From QHXQ01 sp036389395 (GTDB lineage Bacteria > Acidobacteriota > Blastocatellia > Pyrinomonadales > Pyrinomonadaceae): a stretch of 64,000 nt of DNA. The translations under genes and the position numbers were made by a program. Shown piece after piece: positions 53,464-62,494 of the stretch. The first letter of the stretch is position 1, and each line of letters begins with the position of its first letter. The DNA lies in contig DASVPY010000019.1 of the NCBI GenBank assembly GCA_036389395.1, positions 3,217 through 67,216 on the forward strand, in the 5' to 3' direction. The notes under the pieces are model-generated. The model was not told the origin of the DNA. It ran no database searches and worked only from the letters and a program-made list of their open reading frames with translations.

Positions 53464-54084
53464 ATGCAGAGACGTTATCGCGCCGTGTTACTCGCCGCGC
53501 TCGTCGGCGCGGTCTGTTTGGGCGGGAGCGCGCGGGCGCAGGCGAAGCGCCAGGGCGCGGCGCAGCCGTGCCCGGACAAGGTGGCGACGACGGGCAAGTA
53601 CAGCAACACCTATTTCGGCTTCTCGATGGTGATCCCGAAGGAGCGGCAGGGCGTGTGGAACTCGGGCCGGTGCGACCCGGACGAGAAGGTGGGCTGCGTC
53701 TGCCTCGGCCCCGACCACGGGCGCGCGATCCCGTTGGGCGAGGGCGCTGGCATAGAGGTGTTCGCCGGCTTCGGGCGCGAGCCGCGGTTCACGCTCGCGG
53801 ATTACGAGCGCGAGGAGTTGGCGATCATACAGGAGCGGCCGGGCGTCGAGACGGTCGAGGTGCTGAGCACGGGCGAGGCGCGGCTGGGGAAGTTGGCGGC
53901 GCTGCGTTACGTGGTGCGCGTGGGCGCGCAGGGCAAGCAGTTGATCGAGGAGCACATCATCGCCGTGGACAAGGGCGTGGAGTACACGCTGGTGCTCAGC
54001 AGCCCGGCGGGCCGTTACGAACAGGACAAGCGCGAGTTCGAGCAGGTCGTCAAGAGCTGGCGACTCATCAAGCGCACGCGCTGA
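53464..54084 (+). CDS. Secreted protein with PsbP-like fold (hypothetical)
   Basis: 206 residues from ATG 53464. Signal peptide AVLLAALVGAVCLGGSARAQ. The mature part starts with a Cys, contains another pair (GCVCLG), and has TYFGFSMVIPKERQGVWNS, then LGKLAALRYVVRV and FEQVVKSWRLI. The pattern F-x-F..iP.-W, with an ending f..ivkSwr.i, resembles PsbP/DUF1795-type periplasmic domains. This is a fold-level suggestion only. Confidence 0.7.
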   Translation: MQRRYRAVLLAALVGAVCLGGSARAQAKRQGAAQPCPDKVATTGKYSNTYFGFSMVIPKERQGVWNSGRCDPDEKVGCVCLGPDHGRAIPLGEGAGIEVFAGFGREPRFTLADYEREELAIIQERPGVETVEVLSTGEARLGKLAALRYVVRVGAQGKQLIEEHIIAVDKGVEYTLVLSSPAGRYEQDKREFEQVVKSWRLIKRTR

Positions 54085-54140
54085 CAAGGCTCGCAAAGAA
54101 GCAGCTCTAAGGATCGCGCGCGGCCGTTACAGCCTGCCGG

Positions 54141-57100
54141 ATGAAAGCGAGACTGCACAGCCTGTGGCGCGCGCGGCGCGCGGACGCGGGGGCGCTCGCC
54201 GTCATCCTCGTCTTCTTCCTGTGCTTCTTCGCCTGGGCGCTGGCGGGCGCTAAGTTCCTCGTCGGCGGCGACGCGTTCGCCTACTCGTACCCGCTGCGCG
54301 CGGACGCTTGGGCGCAGGCGCGCGCGGGCGCGTGGCCCGTCTGGCAGCCGCGCGTGCTCGCGGGCTACCCGCTGCTGGCGATGGCGCAGGTCGGTCTCGC
54401 CTACCCGCTCACGTGGGGCTACCTGTTCCTCGCCGCGCACCGCGCCGAACAGTGTTACGTGCTCGCGCCGTTCCTGCTCGCGCCCGCCTGCGCCTACGCT
54501 TACGTGCGCGCGCTCGGCCGCACGCGCACCGCGGCGCTGCTCGCCGGTTTGACTTACGCCTACGGCGGCGCGACGACCAACCTGCTCGGCCTCGTCGGCT
54601 TCCACACGAACGCACTGCTCTGGCTGCCGCTCGTGCTGCTCGGCATCGAGCGCGCGCGCCGACGCCCGCTCGCCGGCCCGCTCTCGTGCGCGGGCGCGGC
54701 CTACGCGCTTTCAGTGTTGACCGGCTACGGGCAGGGCTTCGTCACGGTCGGGCTGCTGGCGCTCGCCTACGGCGCGTGGCTGACGCTGTTCGCGCCTCGC
54801 GAAGAGACGCAGGCACGTCGGCGCGGCGCGGCGCGCTGGCGGCCGCTGTTGACGGCGGCGGGCGCGCTCGCCATCGGCGCGGGCGTGGGCGCGTTCCAAA
54901 TTTTGGAGACGATGCGCGCGGTGCGCCGCAGCATCCGCGGCACGCTCATCTACCCGTTCTTCGTCGGCGGCTCGTTCGCGCCCCGCACGGCCCTCAGCGC
55001 GCTCTTCGCGCCGCTCTACGTCGAACGCTTCGCCGACGTGACGACCTACGTCGCGCCGCTCGCGCTGCTGCTCGCCTTGATCGCCGCCTTCGCGTCCGTG
55101 CGGCCGCGCGCCACGCGGACGCACGTCACGTTCTGGCTCGCGACGGCCGCCGCGAGCGTCGTGCTGATTCTCGGTCGGCACACGCCGCTCTACGGCTTGC
55201 TCTATCACGTCCCTGTCGTCAACAGCTTCCGCGTGCCCTCGCGCCACGCCTTCGAGTGGACGTTCGCCGTCGCCGTCCTCGCCGCCTACGGCTGGGACGC
55301 ACTCGCCGCGCGCCTCGCCGCGCGTGCGGATAGTCACTTAACAGACGGGCGCGCGTTCGTCTTGAGCCTTGTACTGCTCGCGCTGGCGGTCGTGTGCGGC
55401 GCGCTGTGGTGGGCGCGGACGGGCGCGGCGGCGGGGTTAGCGTTGCACCCGCTGGCGGGCGTGCCGCGGGCGTGGCTCGAAGGGCGTTGGTACGCGGGGC
55501 CGAGTGTGCCGGCGTACCTCATCTGGAAAGCCGCGTGCAACGCGCTCGTGCTCGCGGCGCTGTGGTGCGCTTGGCGCGTGCGGGCGCGGCGGCGGCGCGC
55601 GGGGCTGCTGCTCGCGTGCGTCGTCGCCGGCTGCTTCGTCGAGCCGTACATACTGGTGACGCGCTGGTGGGGCACGTTCGCCAAGACCGAGGCGCGGCTG
55701 ACGACGCCCGCCGCGGCGACGAGCTTTCTGAGTGCGCGCGCCGACGCCGACGCACGCGTCTACACCCGCGTCAACCTGTTCGCCGAAGAGTTCAGCGCGC
55801 GCCCGCGTTTCGATCCGCCGAACTTGACCGTGCGCTACGGTCTCACGAACGTGGCCGGCTACGAGCCGCTGTTGCTTGAGCGTTACAGCCGCGCGCTCGG
55901 TCACGTCGGCCTCGACGCCGTCAACCCGCTGCCCGGTCACCCGCCCGACGAGACACTGCTCGGGCCGCGCTCGCACGTCCTCGATCTACTCCGCACGCGC
56001 TACGTGCTCGCCGCCGAACTGACCAACCCCTTCGCCGCACAGATCGAACGCGACGGCATACGCCTCGCCGCCGCAGACCTCTTCACCGAGCTGCCCCCCG
56101 CCGGCCGCGTCACGCTGACGAGCGGCAACACCACGTCGCATGGCGACGCGTTGACGAACGAAGAGGCCACGGGCGACACGCTCGCACTCGTCACGTCGCT
56201 GGCCAACTCTGTGAGCGTGCCGGACGACGCGGCGGTCGCGCGCGTGCGCGTCTTCACGGACGACGGGCGCGTGATCGAGCGCGAGTTGCGCGCGGGCGCG
56301 GACACGGCCGAGTGGGCGCACGAGCGCGCGGACGTGCGCGCGAACGTCAAGCACCGGCTCGCCTCGGTCTTCGACAGCCGCCCGGTGGATGAGGCGGGCG
56401 GCTACGCGGCGCACCGCTACTGGACGCGCCTCGCGCTCGGCGCGCGCGTGCGCGTGACGGAGGTCGAAGTCGAGAACGTGTCGGCGCTCGCGCCGCTCGC
56501 GCTCTACAAGGCGACCGTCTACGACGTGACCACGCAACGCTCGCTCCCGCTCCTGCTCAGCCAGCGCAGCCGCTACGCCGCGCTCGACCCGCAACACTGG
56601 CGCGCGGTCTACGACCGCGAAGGCGTGTTGATTCTTGAGAACGCACGCGCCCTCCCGCGCGCCTGGCTCGTCGCCGAAGCCGCGGCCGTTGACGGCGAAG
56701 AGGCCTTGCGCCTGATCCGCGGCGAAACAACGCGCGACTTCGATCCCACCCGCACGGCGTTGCTCGAAGTCCGAGCGGAAGAGTTGCCGACGTTGCCGGG
56801 CGGCGCGGCGGCGGGAGGGAGCGGCGCGCGCGTCGTCGCATCTGCGCCGGCCCGTCTGACGGTCGAGACGGACGCGCCGACGCCGACCGTGCTGGTCGTG
56901 AGTGACATCTTTTATCCCGGCTGGGTGGCGACCGTGGACGGGCGCCCCGCGCCGATCCTGTTGACGGACTACTTGCTGCGCGGCGTCGCGCTGCCGGCGG
57001 GGCGGCACACGGTCGAGATGCGCTACGACGCGCCCGCGGCCCGCGTCGGCGCGTTCGTCTCGCTCGCCACGCTCGCCCTGCTCGGCGCGCTGACGCTCTA

Positions 57101-57143
57101 CGCCGCACGGTCGCGCCGCGCGAGACGCGACGCGCGGAGTTAA
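54141..57143 (+). CDS. YfhO-family multi-pass membrane protein
   Basis: 1000 residues. The N-terminal 480 residues carry about 12 helices with the YfhO signatures ALAGAKFLVGGDAFAYSYPLRADAWAQARAGAWPVWQPRVLAGYPLLAMAQ-type loop, TYAYGGATTNLLGLVGFHTNALLWLPLVLLG, and FRVPSRHAFEWTFA. A large periplasmic beta-rich region (500-960) ends with FYPGWVATVDGRPAPI, and a final helix precedes the basic C-terminus. YfhO relatives are GT-C-like proteins acting on lipid-linked sugars (teichoic acid glycosylation in Bacillus). Here it precedes a glycosyltransferase, so a cell-surface glycan role is likely. Confidence 0.88.
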   Translation: MKARLHSLWRARRADAGALAVILVFFLCFFAWALAGAKFLVGGDAFAYSYPLRADAWAQARAGAWPVWQPRVLAGYPLLAMAQVGLAYPLTWGYLFLAAHRAEQCYVLAPFLLAPACAYAYVRALGRTRTAALLAGLTYAYGGATTNLLGLVGFHTNALLWLPLVLLGIERARRRPLAGPLSCAGAAYALSVLTGYGQGFVTVGLLALAYGAWLTLFAPREETQARRRGAARWRPLLTAAGALAIGAGVGAFQILETMRAVRRSIRGTLIYPFFVGGSFAPRTALSALFAPLYVERFADVTTYVAPLALLLALIAAFASVRPRATRTHVTFWLATAAASVVLILGRHTPLYGLLYHVPVVNSFRVPSRHAFEWTFAVAVLAAYGWDALAARLAARADSHLTDGRAFVLSLVLLALAVVCGALWWARTGAAAGLALHPLAGVPRAWLEGRWYAGPSVPAYLIWKAACNALVLAALWCAWRVRARRRRAGLLLACVVAGCFVEPYILVTRWWGTFAKTEARLTTPAAATSFLSARADADARVYTRVNLFAEEFSARPRFDPPNLTVRYGLTNVAGYEPLLLERYSRALGHVGLDAVNPLPGHPPDETLLGPRSHVLDLLRTRYVLAAELTNPFAAQIERDGIRLAAADLFTELPPAGRVTLTSGNTTSHGDALTNEEATGDTLALVTSLANSVSVPDDAAVARVRVFTDDGRVIERELRAGADTAEWAHERADVRANVKHRLASVFDSRPVDEAGGYAAHRYWTRLALGARVRVTEVEVENVSALAPLALYKATVYDVTTQRSLPLLLSQRSRYAALDPQHWRAVYDREGVLILENARALPRAWLVAEAAAVDGEEALRLIRGETTRDFDPTRTALLEVRAEELPTLPGGAAAGGSGARVVASAPARLTVETDAPTPTVLVVSDIFYPGWVATVDGRPAPILLTDYLLRGVALPAGRHTVEMRYDAPAARVGAFVSLATLALLGALTLYAARSRRARRDARS

Positions 57144-57167
57144 AGACACCGGCGGCCGTCCGTGCGT

Positions 57168-57202
57168 TTCACTGACCACTGACCACCGATCACTGACCAC
57201 TG
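57168..57202. repeat. Half element of CACTGAC heptamers
   Basis: Only one arm is present: CACTGAC/CACCGAT units at 57171-57202, immediately before the glycosyltransferase start. No complementary arm is seen within 150 bp, unlike the other elements. Confidence 0.65.
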
Positions 57203-57210
57203 CCGTTTCG

Positions 57211-58185
57211 ATGAAAAGGCGCGTGCATCTGATCAACCCTCTGTGGGACGCGGCGGGCGGGAGCGAGTGGCGCACGCTGAACCTGTTCCGCGCCCTGCGG
57301 CCGGCGTGCGCGGTGCGGCTGTGGAGTGAGGTGCGGCCCGATCCGGCGCTGGCGGCCGAGTTTCCCATCGAGCGCATCAGACCGCGGCGGCTGCGCTTCC
57401 CCGTGACGGGCACGTTCGTCTTCGTCGGCGTCTACTTCTCGGTCGGGCGCTGGCTGCGCTACGTCGCGCCGCGCCGCGTCGTCCTCGTCTACAACACGCC
57501 GCAGCCGGCGGAACTCGACGCGCGTCTGCGCGAGTTGTCGGCCGGCGGGCGACGCCGCGTCGAAGTGGTGTACGCCTCGGACGCGCTGCGCCGCATGAGC
57601 GCGCACGACGGCCCCGTGCAGCTTTCGCTGATGGACATCGAGCAGTTCGCGCCCGCGGCGGCGCGCGGCGACGCGGCGCGCGAGTTCGTCGTCGGGCGCA
57701 TGAGCCGCGACGTGCCGGACAAGCATCATCCGGCGGACGTGACGTTGTACCGCGAGTTGGCGGCGCGCGACTGCCGCGTGCGGATCATGGGCGGCGCGCG
57801 CACGCTCTCAGCGCTGGCAGATGCGCCGGGTGTGGCGCTGCTGCCGGCGTGCGCCGAAGCGCCGCAGCGATTCCTGCAAGGGCTGGACTGTTTCTACTAC
57901 CGGACGGCGGACAATTTGTTCGAGGCTTCGGGGCGGGTCGTGGCGGAGGCGATGGCGTGCGGGCTGCCGGTGGTGTGCCACCGGCGCGGCGGCTACGCGG
58001 AGTTGATCGAGCACGGGCGCGACGGCTTCCTGTTCGAGACGCAGGCGGAGGCGCGCGCGCTGCTGCTGCGGCTCAAAGCCGACCCGGCGCTGCGGCAGTC
58101 GGTAGGCGCGGCGGCGCGCGCCACCATCGAGCGTGTGTTCGCGCCGGAGCGCCGCGCGGAGGTCGTCGAGTTCTACCTGCGTTGA
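57211..58185 (+). CDS. Family 4-type glycosyltransferase (GT-B fold)
   Basis: 324 residues. MKRRVHLINPLWDAAGGSEWRTLNLFRAL at the N-terminus and, in the C-terminal donor domain, FEASGRVVAEAMACGLPVVCHRRGGYAELIEHGRDGFLF, the E-x7-E motif of GT1/GT4 retaining enzymes (E of FEASG to E of VAEA). It lacks part of the N-terminal domain compared with typical 370-residue enzymes. Probably acts with the YfhO protein on surface glycan. Confidence 0.88.
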   Translation: MKRRVHLINPLWDAAGGSEWRTLNLFRALRPACAVRLWSEVRPDPALAAEFPIERIRPRRLRFPVTGTFVFVGVYFSVGRWLRYVAPRRVVLVYNTPQPAELDARLRELSAGGRRRVEVVYASDALRRMSAHDGPVQLSLMDIEQFAPAAARGDAAREFVVGRMSRDVPDKHHPADVTLYRELAARDCRVRIMGGARTLSALADAPGVALLPACAEAPQRFLQGLDCFYYRTADNLFEASGRVVAEAMACGLPVVCHRRGGYAELIEHGRDGFLFETQAEARALLLRLKADPALRQSVGAAARATIERVFAPERRAEVVEFYLR

Positions 58186-58205
58186 GTTGCGGCGTGCGGC
58201 CGGGT

Positions 58206-58267
58206 TAACACAGAGGACACAGAGGAGGCACAGAGGGCACAGTAAGAAACTCTGTGCCCTCTGTGTT
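58206..58267. repeat. CACAGAGGR nonamer element
   Basis: Left arm CACAGAGGA/CACAGAGGC units (58207-58243), right arm CTCTGTGCC/CTCTGTGTT (58250-58267), spacer about 7 nt. Lies between convergent genes ending at 58185 and 58282. Confidence 0.85.
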
Positions 58268-58281
58268 GATCTTTTCCGCTC

Positions 58282-58740
58282 TCAGATCAGACCGAGGCTC
58301 TGCTTGATGCGTTCGGCGCTCTTGTCGCCGATGCCGTCGAGGAGTTCGAGACCGCCGCCGGCCACGAACTGCTTGAGGTCTTGGCGGTTCTTGATCTTGA
58401 ACTGCTGGTAGAGCACGGCGGCCGTCTTGACGCCGATGCCGCTCACGTTCAGTAAGTCGAGCACGGTTTCGGGCGTCTCGGCAATCAGCCGCTCGTAGGC
58501 CTCGAACGTGCCGCGCTCGACCAGTTCGACGATCTTGCCGCTGATCGCCTTGCCGACGCCGGGCAACTCCTGCAAGCCCTTCGCGCCCGCCTCGCGCGCG
58601 ATCCGCGCGACGGGCACGGGCCAGACCTCGATCATGTCGGCGGCGTTGCGGTACGAGCGGACGCGGTAACGGTCGTCGCCGCGTATCTCCATCAGCAGCG
58701 CCAGCCGCTCGAACCACCGCGCGATCTCTTCGTTCGTCAT
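58282..58740 (-). CDS. Stand-alone PolX N-terminal-type helix-hairpin-helix protein
   Basis: 152 residues. MTNEEIARWFERLALLMEIRGDDRYRVRSYRNAADMI matches the 8-kDa domain of family X DNA polymerases; LQELPGVGKAISGKIVELVERGTFEAYERL is the first HhH, and LLNVSGIGVKTAAVLYQQF plus LLDGIGDKSAERIKQSLGL are further HhH motifs. The palm, thumb and PHP domains of bacterial PolX are missing, and the gene ends cleanly with a stop. It probably binds DNA gaps or ends without polymerising. A truncated gene is possible, but no relic follows. Confidence 0.88.
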   Translation of the reverse strand: MTNEEIARWFERLALLMEIRGDDRYRVRSYRNAADMIEVWPVPVARIAREAGAKGLQELPGVGKAISGKIVELVERGTFEAYERLIAETPETVLDLLNVSGIGVKTAAVLYQQFKIKNRQDLKQFVAGGGLELLDGIGDKSAERIKQSLGLI

Positions 58741-58747
58741 AAAGAGA

Positions 58748-59229
58748 GTTCAAAGTTCAAGGTTCAAGGTTCGTTGGTTGCTGACTCATTAGATTTGTAT
58801 CTGCTGCCGTGCATCTCCGAGTGGCGTAGGTACTTCATCAGGCCCGAGAGCATTTGGCTGATGGCCTTGCCGGAAACAGCTTCGAACTGCGCTTGTGTTA
58901 TGTACTGCTGGTCTAAGGCAACGTAAAGCTGAGCGCGCACCTCGCCGCAAGAACCTTTGGCCATGGACAAGAAGCGTAGGAATTCCTTGTTACCTTCGCG
59001 CTCAAACCCCTCGGCGATGTTGGAGAGTAGCGACACCGCCGCGCGCCGCACCTGATCTCGGAGGCCGAAATCGCGGGCGAAGTCGCCGGTCGAAGTCATC
59101 CGGTAAACCAGCTTAGTTAGCTCACGGGCGCTACGCCAAGCCTCAATATCTTCAAAGCGCTCAAATTTAGCCATCAGCCCCACCCGGCTTCAGTGCCTAA
59201 CCTTGAACCTTGAACCTTGAACCTTGAAC
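58748..59229. repeat. GTTCAAG heptamer arms bracketing a whole gene
   Basis: Left arm 58748-58773 (GTTCAAA, GTTCAAG units) and right arm 59199-59229 (CTTGAAC units) have the same words and polarity as the compact elements, but are 425 nt apart with the four-helix-bundle gene between them. The gene's stop codon (58764-58766) lies within the left arm. Confidence 0.8.
58764..59174 (-). CDS. Four-helix-bundle protein (23S rRNA intervening-sequence family)
   Basis: 136 residues from ATG 59174. FERFEDIEAWRSARELTKLVYRMT, LRDQVRRAAVSLLSNIAEGFER, FLRFLSMAKGSCGEVRAQLYVALDQQYI are the hallmarks of the S23/avd-like four-helix bundle family. Members occur in rRNA intervening sequences and in diversity-generating retroelements, and many are solitary; no reverse transcriptase is near. 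The last codons (NEP, stop) come from repeat sequence. Base composition is lower in GC than its neighbours. Confidence 0.9.
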   Translation of the reverse strand: MAKFERFEDIEAWRSARELTKLVYRMTSTGDFARDFGLRDQVRRAAVSLLSNIAEGFEREGNKEFLRFLSMAKGSCGEVRAQLYVALDQQYITQAQFEAVSGKAISQMLSGLMKYLRHSEMHGSRYKSNESATNEP

Positions 59230-59310
59230 GTCCTAACGGGCATCCGCGCGTGCGTTATGATACTCTAACTTCTTTCGACTCCCTGCAAATTTCGACCGTG
59301 AGGATCGCTT

Positions 59311-61428
59311 ATGAAGATTAGAAAGTTCACGAGCGCGCTGCTGGGCGCGCTGCTGCTCGTCTCGTCGCTCGCGCCCGCGGCGCGCGCCGACGAGGGCATG
59401 TGGCCGTTCAACAACGTGCCGAAGGCCGAGATCAAGAAACGTTACGGCTTCGACGTGACCGACGCGTGGCTGCGCCACTTGCAGCTCGCCTCCGTCCGCT
59501 TCAACAACGGCGGCTCCGGCTCCTTCGTCTCGCCCGACGGTCTCGTCCTGACCAACTACCACATCGTCGAGGACTTTGTCGGCGAACTCTCCACGGCGCA
59601 GAAGGACTACGCCAAGGAGGGCTTCCTCGCGCGCACCCGCGCCGAGGAGATGCAGGTGCCCAACCTTGAGCTGAACGTCTTGCAGTCCATCGAAGACGTG
59701 ACCGACAAGGTCAACGCCGGGGTGAAGGCGGACATGGCGGCGGCCGCCTCGCTCGCCGCCCGGCGCACGGCCATCGCGGCCATCGAGGCCGACTCCACCA
59801 AGGCGACGGGCCTGCGCTCCGACGTGGTCACGCTCTACCAGGGCGGGCAGTACAATCTTTATCGTTATAAGAAGTACACGGACGTGCGGCTCGTCTTCGC
59901 GCCGGAGTTCCAGGCGGCGTTCTTCGGCGGCGACCCGGACAACTTCAACTTCCCGCGCTTCAACATAGACATGGCGCTCGTGCGCGTCTACGAGAACGGG
60001 CAGCCGGTGCGCCCGACCGACTATTTGAAGTGGTCAACCGCGGGCGCGAAGGAGGGCGACCTCGTATTCGTCACGGGCCACCCCGGCTCGACGCAGCGCC
60101 TCAACACGGTCGCCAACCTCGAATACCTGCGCGACACGTCAATCCCGCTCATCATCCGTATGCTCGAACGGCGCGAGGCGGTCTTGAAGGCCTACATGGC
60201 GCAGGGCGACGAACAGACGCGGCGCGGGCAGAACGAACTGAACGGCGTGCAGAACAGCCTGAAGGTCTACCGCGGGCAGTTGGCGGGTCTGAAGGAAGAG
60301 AGCCTGTTGGCGCGCAAGGTGAAAGAGGAGCAGGCGCTCAAGCAGTCCATCGCCGCCGACGCGCGCCGGCAGAAGGAGTACGGCGGCTCGTTCGACGCCA
60401 TCGCCGCCGGGCGCAAGAGCTTCGCGCAGTACGAGCGCGACCGGCGCTTCCTCGACCTGGCGGCCGGCTTCAACACGCCGCTCTTCACCTACGCGCGCGC
60501 GCTCGTGCGCCTGGCGGCCGAGAGCGCGAAGCCGAGCGCCGAGCGTTTGCCGGAGTTCGCCGACACGCGGCTCAACGCACTCGGCGCGGCGCTCAGTGCC
60601 GACACGCCGCTCTACCTCGACTTCGAGAAGATGAAACTCGCCGACTCGCTCGCCTTCATGCAGGCCGAGTACGGCGCGGACAACCCGCTCGTCGTGCGCG
60701 TCCTGGCCGGCAAGTCGCCGGAGGCGCGCGCCGCCGAGTTGATCGACGGCACGAAGTTGAAGGACGCCGCCTACCGCGCGCAGTTGTTCAAGGGCGGCAA
60801 GGCCGCGATTGACGCGTCGGACGATCCGATGATCGAGTTGGCGCGCTCGGTTGACGCAGAGGCCCGTGCGGTGCGCAAGCGCTACGAGGACGAGGTGACG
60901 GGCGTCGAGCGCAACGCCTACGGGCAGATCGCGCGCGCGCTCTTCGAGACGCGCCCGTCGCTCTACCCGGACGCGACCTTCACGCTGCGCCTCTCCTACG
61001 GCGCGATCAAGGGCTACCAGGAGAACGGCAAGTCCGTCCCGCCCTTCACCACGCTGGGCGGTCTCTACGAGCGCGCCGCCGAGCACAAGTTCGAGTTCCC
61101 CTACAACCTGCCGCCGCGCTGGACGGAGCGCAAGACCGCGCTCGACCTGAAGACGCACTTCAACTTCGTCTCGACCAACGACATCATCGGCGGCAACTCC
61201 GGCTCGCCGACGGTGAACAAGCAGGGCGAACTGGTCGGCCTGATCTTCGACGGCAACATCCAGTCGCTCGTCGGCAACTTCATCTACGACGAGTCGGTCA
61301 ACCGCGCCATCTCCGTGGACTCGCGCGGGATGCTCGAAGTCTTGCGCAAAGTCTTCAACGCCGACGACCTCGTCGCCGAACTGACCGGCAAGGCGGCGCA
61401 GAAGAAGGCCGCCGGCCAAGGTCGCTAA
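59311..61428 (+). CDS. S46-family dipeptidyl-peptidase (DPP7/DPP11 type)
   Basis: 705 residues, GAGG before ATG 59311. Signal peptide FTSALLGALLLVSSLAPAARA. Mature start DEGMWPFNNVPKAEIKKRYGFDVTDAWL is typical. The chymotrypsin-like triad is visible: His in LTNYHIVED, Asp near FNFPRFNIDMALVRVYENG, Ser in IIGGNSGSPTVNKQG. Removes dipeptides from periplasmic peptides; the S1 specificity residue (Gly or Arg near the catalytic Ser) cannot be assigned by eye. Followed by a strong terminator. Confidence 0.95.
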   Translation: MKIRKFTSALLGALLLVSSLAPAARADEGMWPFNNVPKAEIKKRYGFDVTDAWLRHLQLASVRFNNGGSGSFVSPDGLVLTNYHIVEDFVGELSTAQKDYAKEGFLARTRAEEMQVPNLELNVLQSIEDVTDKVNAGVKADMAAAASLAARRTAIAAIEADSTKATGLRSDVVTLYQGGQYNLYRYKKYTDVRLVFAPEFQAAFFGGDPDNFNFPRFNIDMALVRVYENGQPVRPTDYLKWSTAGAKEGDLVFVTGHPGSTQRLNTVANLEYLRDTSIPLIIRMLERREAVLKAYMAQGDEQTRRGQNELNGVQNSLKVYRGQLAGLKEESLLARKVKEEQALKQSIAADARRQKEYGGSFDAIAAGRKSFAQYERDRRFLDLAAGFNTPLFTYARALVRLAAESAKPSAERLPEFADTRLNALGAALSADTPLYLDFEKMKLADSLAFMQAEYGADNPLVVRVLAGKSPEARAAELIDGTKLKDAAYRAQLFKGGKAAIDASDDPMIELARSVDAEARAVRKRYEDEVTGVERNAYGQIARALFETRPSLYPDATFTLRLSYGAIKGYQENGKSVPPFTTLGGLYERAAEHKFEFPYNLPPRWTERKTALDLKTHFNFVSTNDIIGGNSGSPTVNKQGELVGLIFDGNIQSLVGNFIYDESVNRAISVDSRGMLEVLRKVFNADDLVAELTGKAAQKKAAGQGR

Positions 61429-61450
61429 CCCGAAACCAACCCGACACGCC

Positions 61451-61484
61451 AAGGCGGCTGGGCCATCGGAGGCCCAGCCGCCTT
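61451..61484 (+). terminator. Rho-independent terminator of the S46 gene
   Basis: Perfect 14-bp stem (61451-61464 with 61471-61484), 6-nt loop ATCGGA, then TT. Located 22 nt after the stop codon. Confidence 0.92.
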
Positions 61485-61595
61485 TTACCTGCCCCCACAC
61501 CACCCCACCGTCAACCAGTCGGCGGCGCACAAAGATGAAAGAGTTGCTATCGCCGTGCCGGGCTGGAAGAGTGGTTATGCTGCGGCCTGATGGCA

Positions 61596-61870
61596 CTACT
61601 CAACGGCTAACTCCGGCACGTGCTCGTCTTCATACTTTTCAATTAACCTCCGATTATAGTGAATCGCCGTGACCAGGCGAACTTTATTCCCGCCGACGTT
61701 GAACACCGTCAGCTTACCAACCTGATCCGCGGACGAAACGTAGCCCGCAACTCGGCAAAATTCGAGAAATCATTACGCCGCACCGGGCCGTACCACTGGG
61801 CCAGCGCCGTCCTCGTGTCAGGGTATTTCTCGGCGAATTCATTCAGCCGCTTGCGAGTGATCACATGCAT
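61596..61870 (-). pseudogene. higB: Frameshifted HigB-type toxin relic
   Basis: From ATG 61870 the frame reads MHVITRKRLNEFAEKYPDTRTALAQWYG...FSNFAELRATF, the start of a HigB mRNA interferase. One base is then missing in a T run, and the second frame continues SSADQVGKLTVFNVGGNKVRLV and IHYNRRLIEKYEDEHVPEL to TAG 61596. Restoring one T (ATTF to ATFSS) gives about 91 residues, normal for the family. No HigA follows. Inactive unless this is a sequencing error. Confidence 0.85.
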
Positions 61871-61919
61871 CCGAGCATTAGCCTCAACCGCATACCGCCC
61901 CAGGCAGCCCGCAGACGAA

Positions 61920-61946
61920 AGCGGCCGGGGGCGCATCCCGGCCGCT
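61920..61946 (-). terminator. Hairpin after the cupin gene
   Basis: Perfect 10-bp stem (61920-61929 with 61937-61946), 7-nt loop, 27 nt downstream of the cupin stop codon on the minus strand; followed by an A/T-rich stretch on that strand. Confidence 0.75.
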
Positions 61947-61972
61947 CGCGTGTGCGCGAGGGAGGCGGCTTG

Positions 61973-62494
61973 TCACTTGTGGGCGTTGTTGCGCGGATCG
62001 TCGGCGGGGTTGACGTAGTTGATGGCGAAGGGGCCGATGCCGCTCACTTGGATGACGGTCGGGCCTTTGGCCACGGCGAAGTGACGCACGCCTTTGGGCA
62101 TGCGCGCGTAAGAGCCGGCGACCAGCTCGTGCGCCACCGCCTCGTCCAGCTTCTCGCCGAGACCCATGAGCAGCGCGCCTTCGAGCACGACGACGTGCTC
62201 GTCCGTCGGATGCCAGTGGGGCGGGACTTTGTAGCCGTCGGGGAAGCGACCGCGGATGGTGAAGGGGACGCCCGCCTTCGACGGGTCGCCGTCGAGCACG
62301 GCCAGTTCCGCGCCCGGCGGCAGAGAGGGCGGGGCCGGCCCCCAGCGGACTTGCTCCGGCGTGACCATCACGTGCGCGTCATGCGCCTTGGCGGCCTGGT
62401 CGGCCGCCGGTTTCCTCTTGCTGGTCTGGGCCAGGCCTAAAGAGACGGCCGCCAGGACGGAGAGCGCCAGCGCGCACACTCGCCACTTGTTCAT
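61973..62494 (-). CDS. Secreted cupin-domain protein (ChrR-like)
   Basis: 173 residues from ATG 62494 with AAGGAGTG 5 nt upstream (stronger than an upstream GTG). Signal peptide KWRVCALALSVLAAVSLGLAQ. Cupin motif 1: VPPHWHPTDEHVVVLEG; motif 2 region: GSYARMPKGVRHFAVAKG, with metal-binding His/Glu. LAVLDGDPSKAGVPFTIRGRFPDGY is typical of the DUF4437/ChrR-type cupins. Periplasmic; substrate unknown. Confidence 0.88.
   Translation of the reverse strand: MNKWRVCALALSVLAAVSLGLAQTSKRKPAADQAAKAHDAHVMVTPEQVRWGPAPPSLPPGAELAVLDGDPSKAGVPFTIRGRFPDGYKVPPHWHPTDEHVVVLEGALLMGLGEKLDEAVAHELVAGSYARMPKGVRHFAVAKGPTVIQVSGIGPFAINYVNPADDPRNNAHK

Noticed and set aside
58764..59174. Diversity-generating retroelement accessory gene (avd)
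   Set aside because: The four-helix bundle fits, but no reverse transcriptase or template/variable repeat pair is present within several kb.
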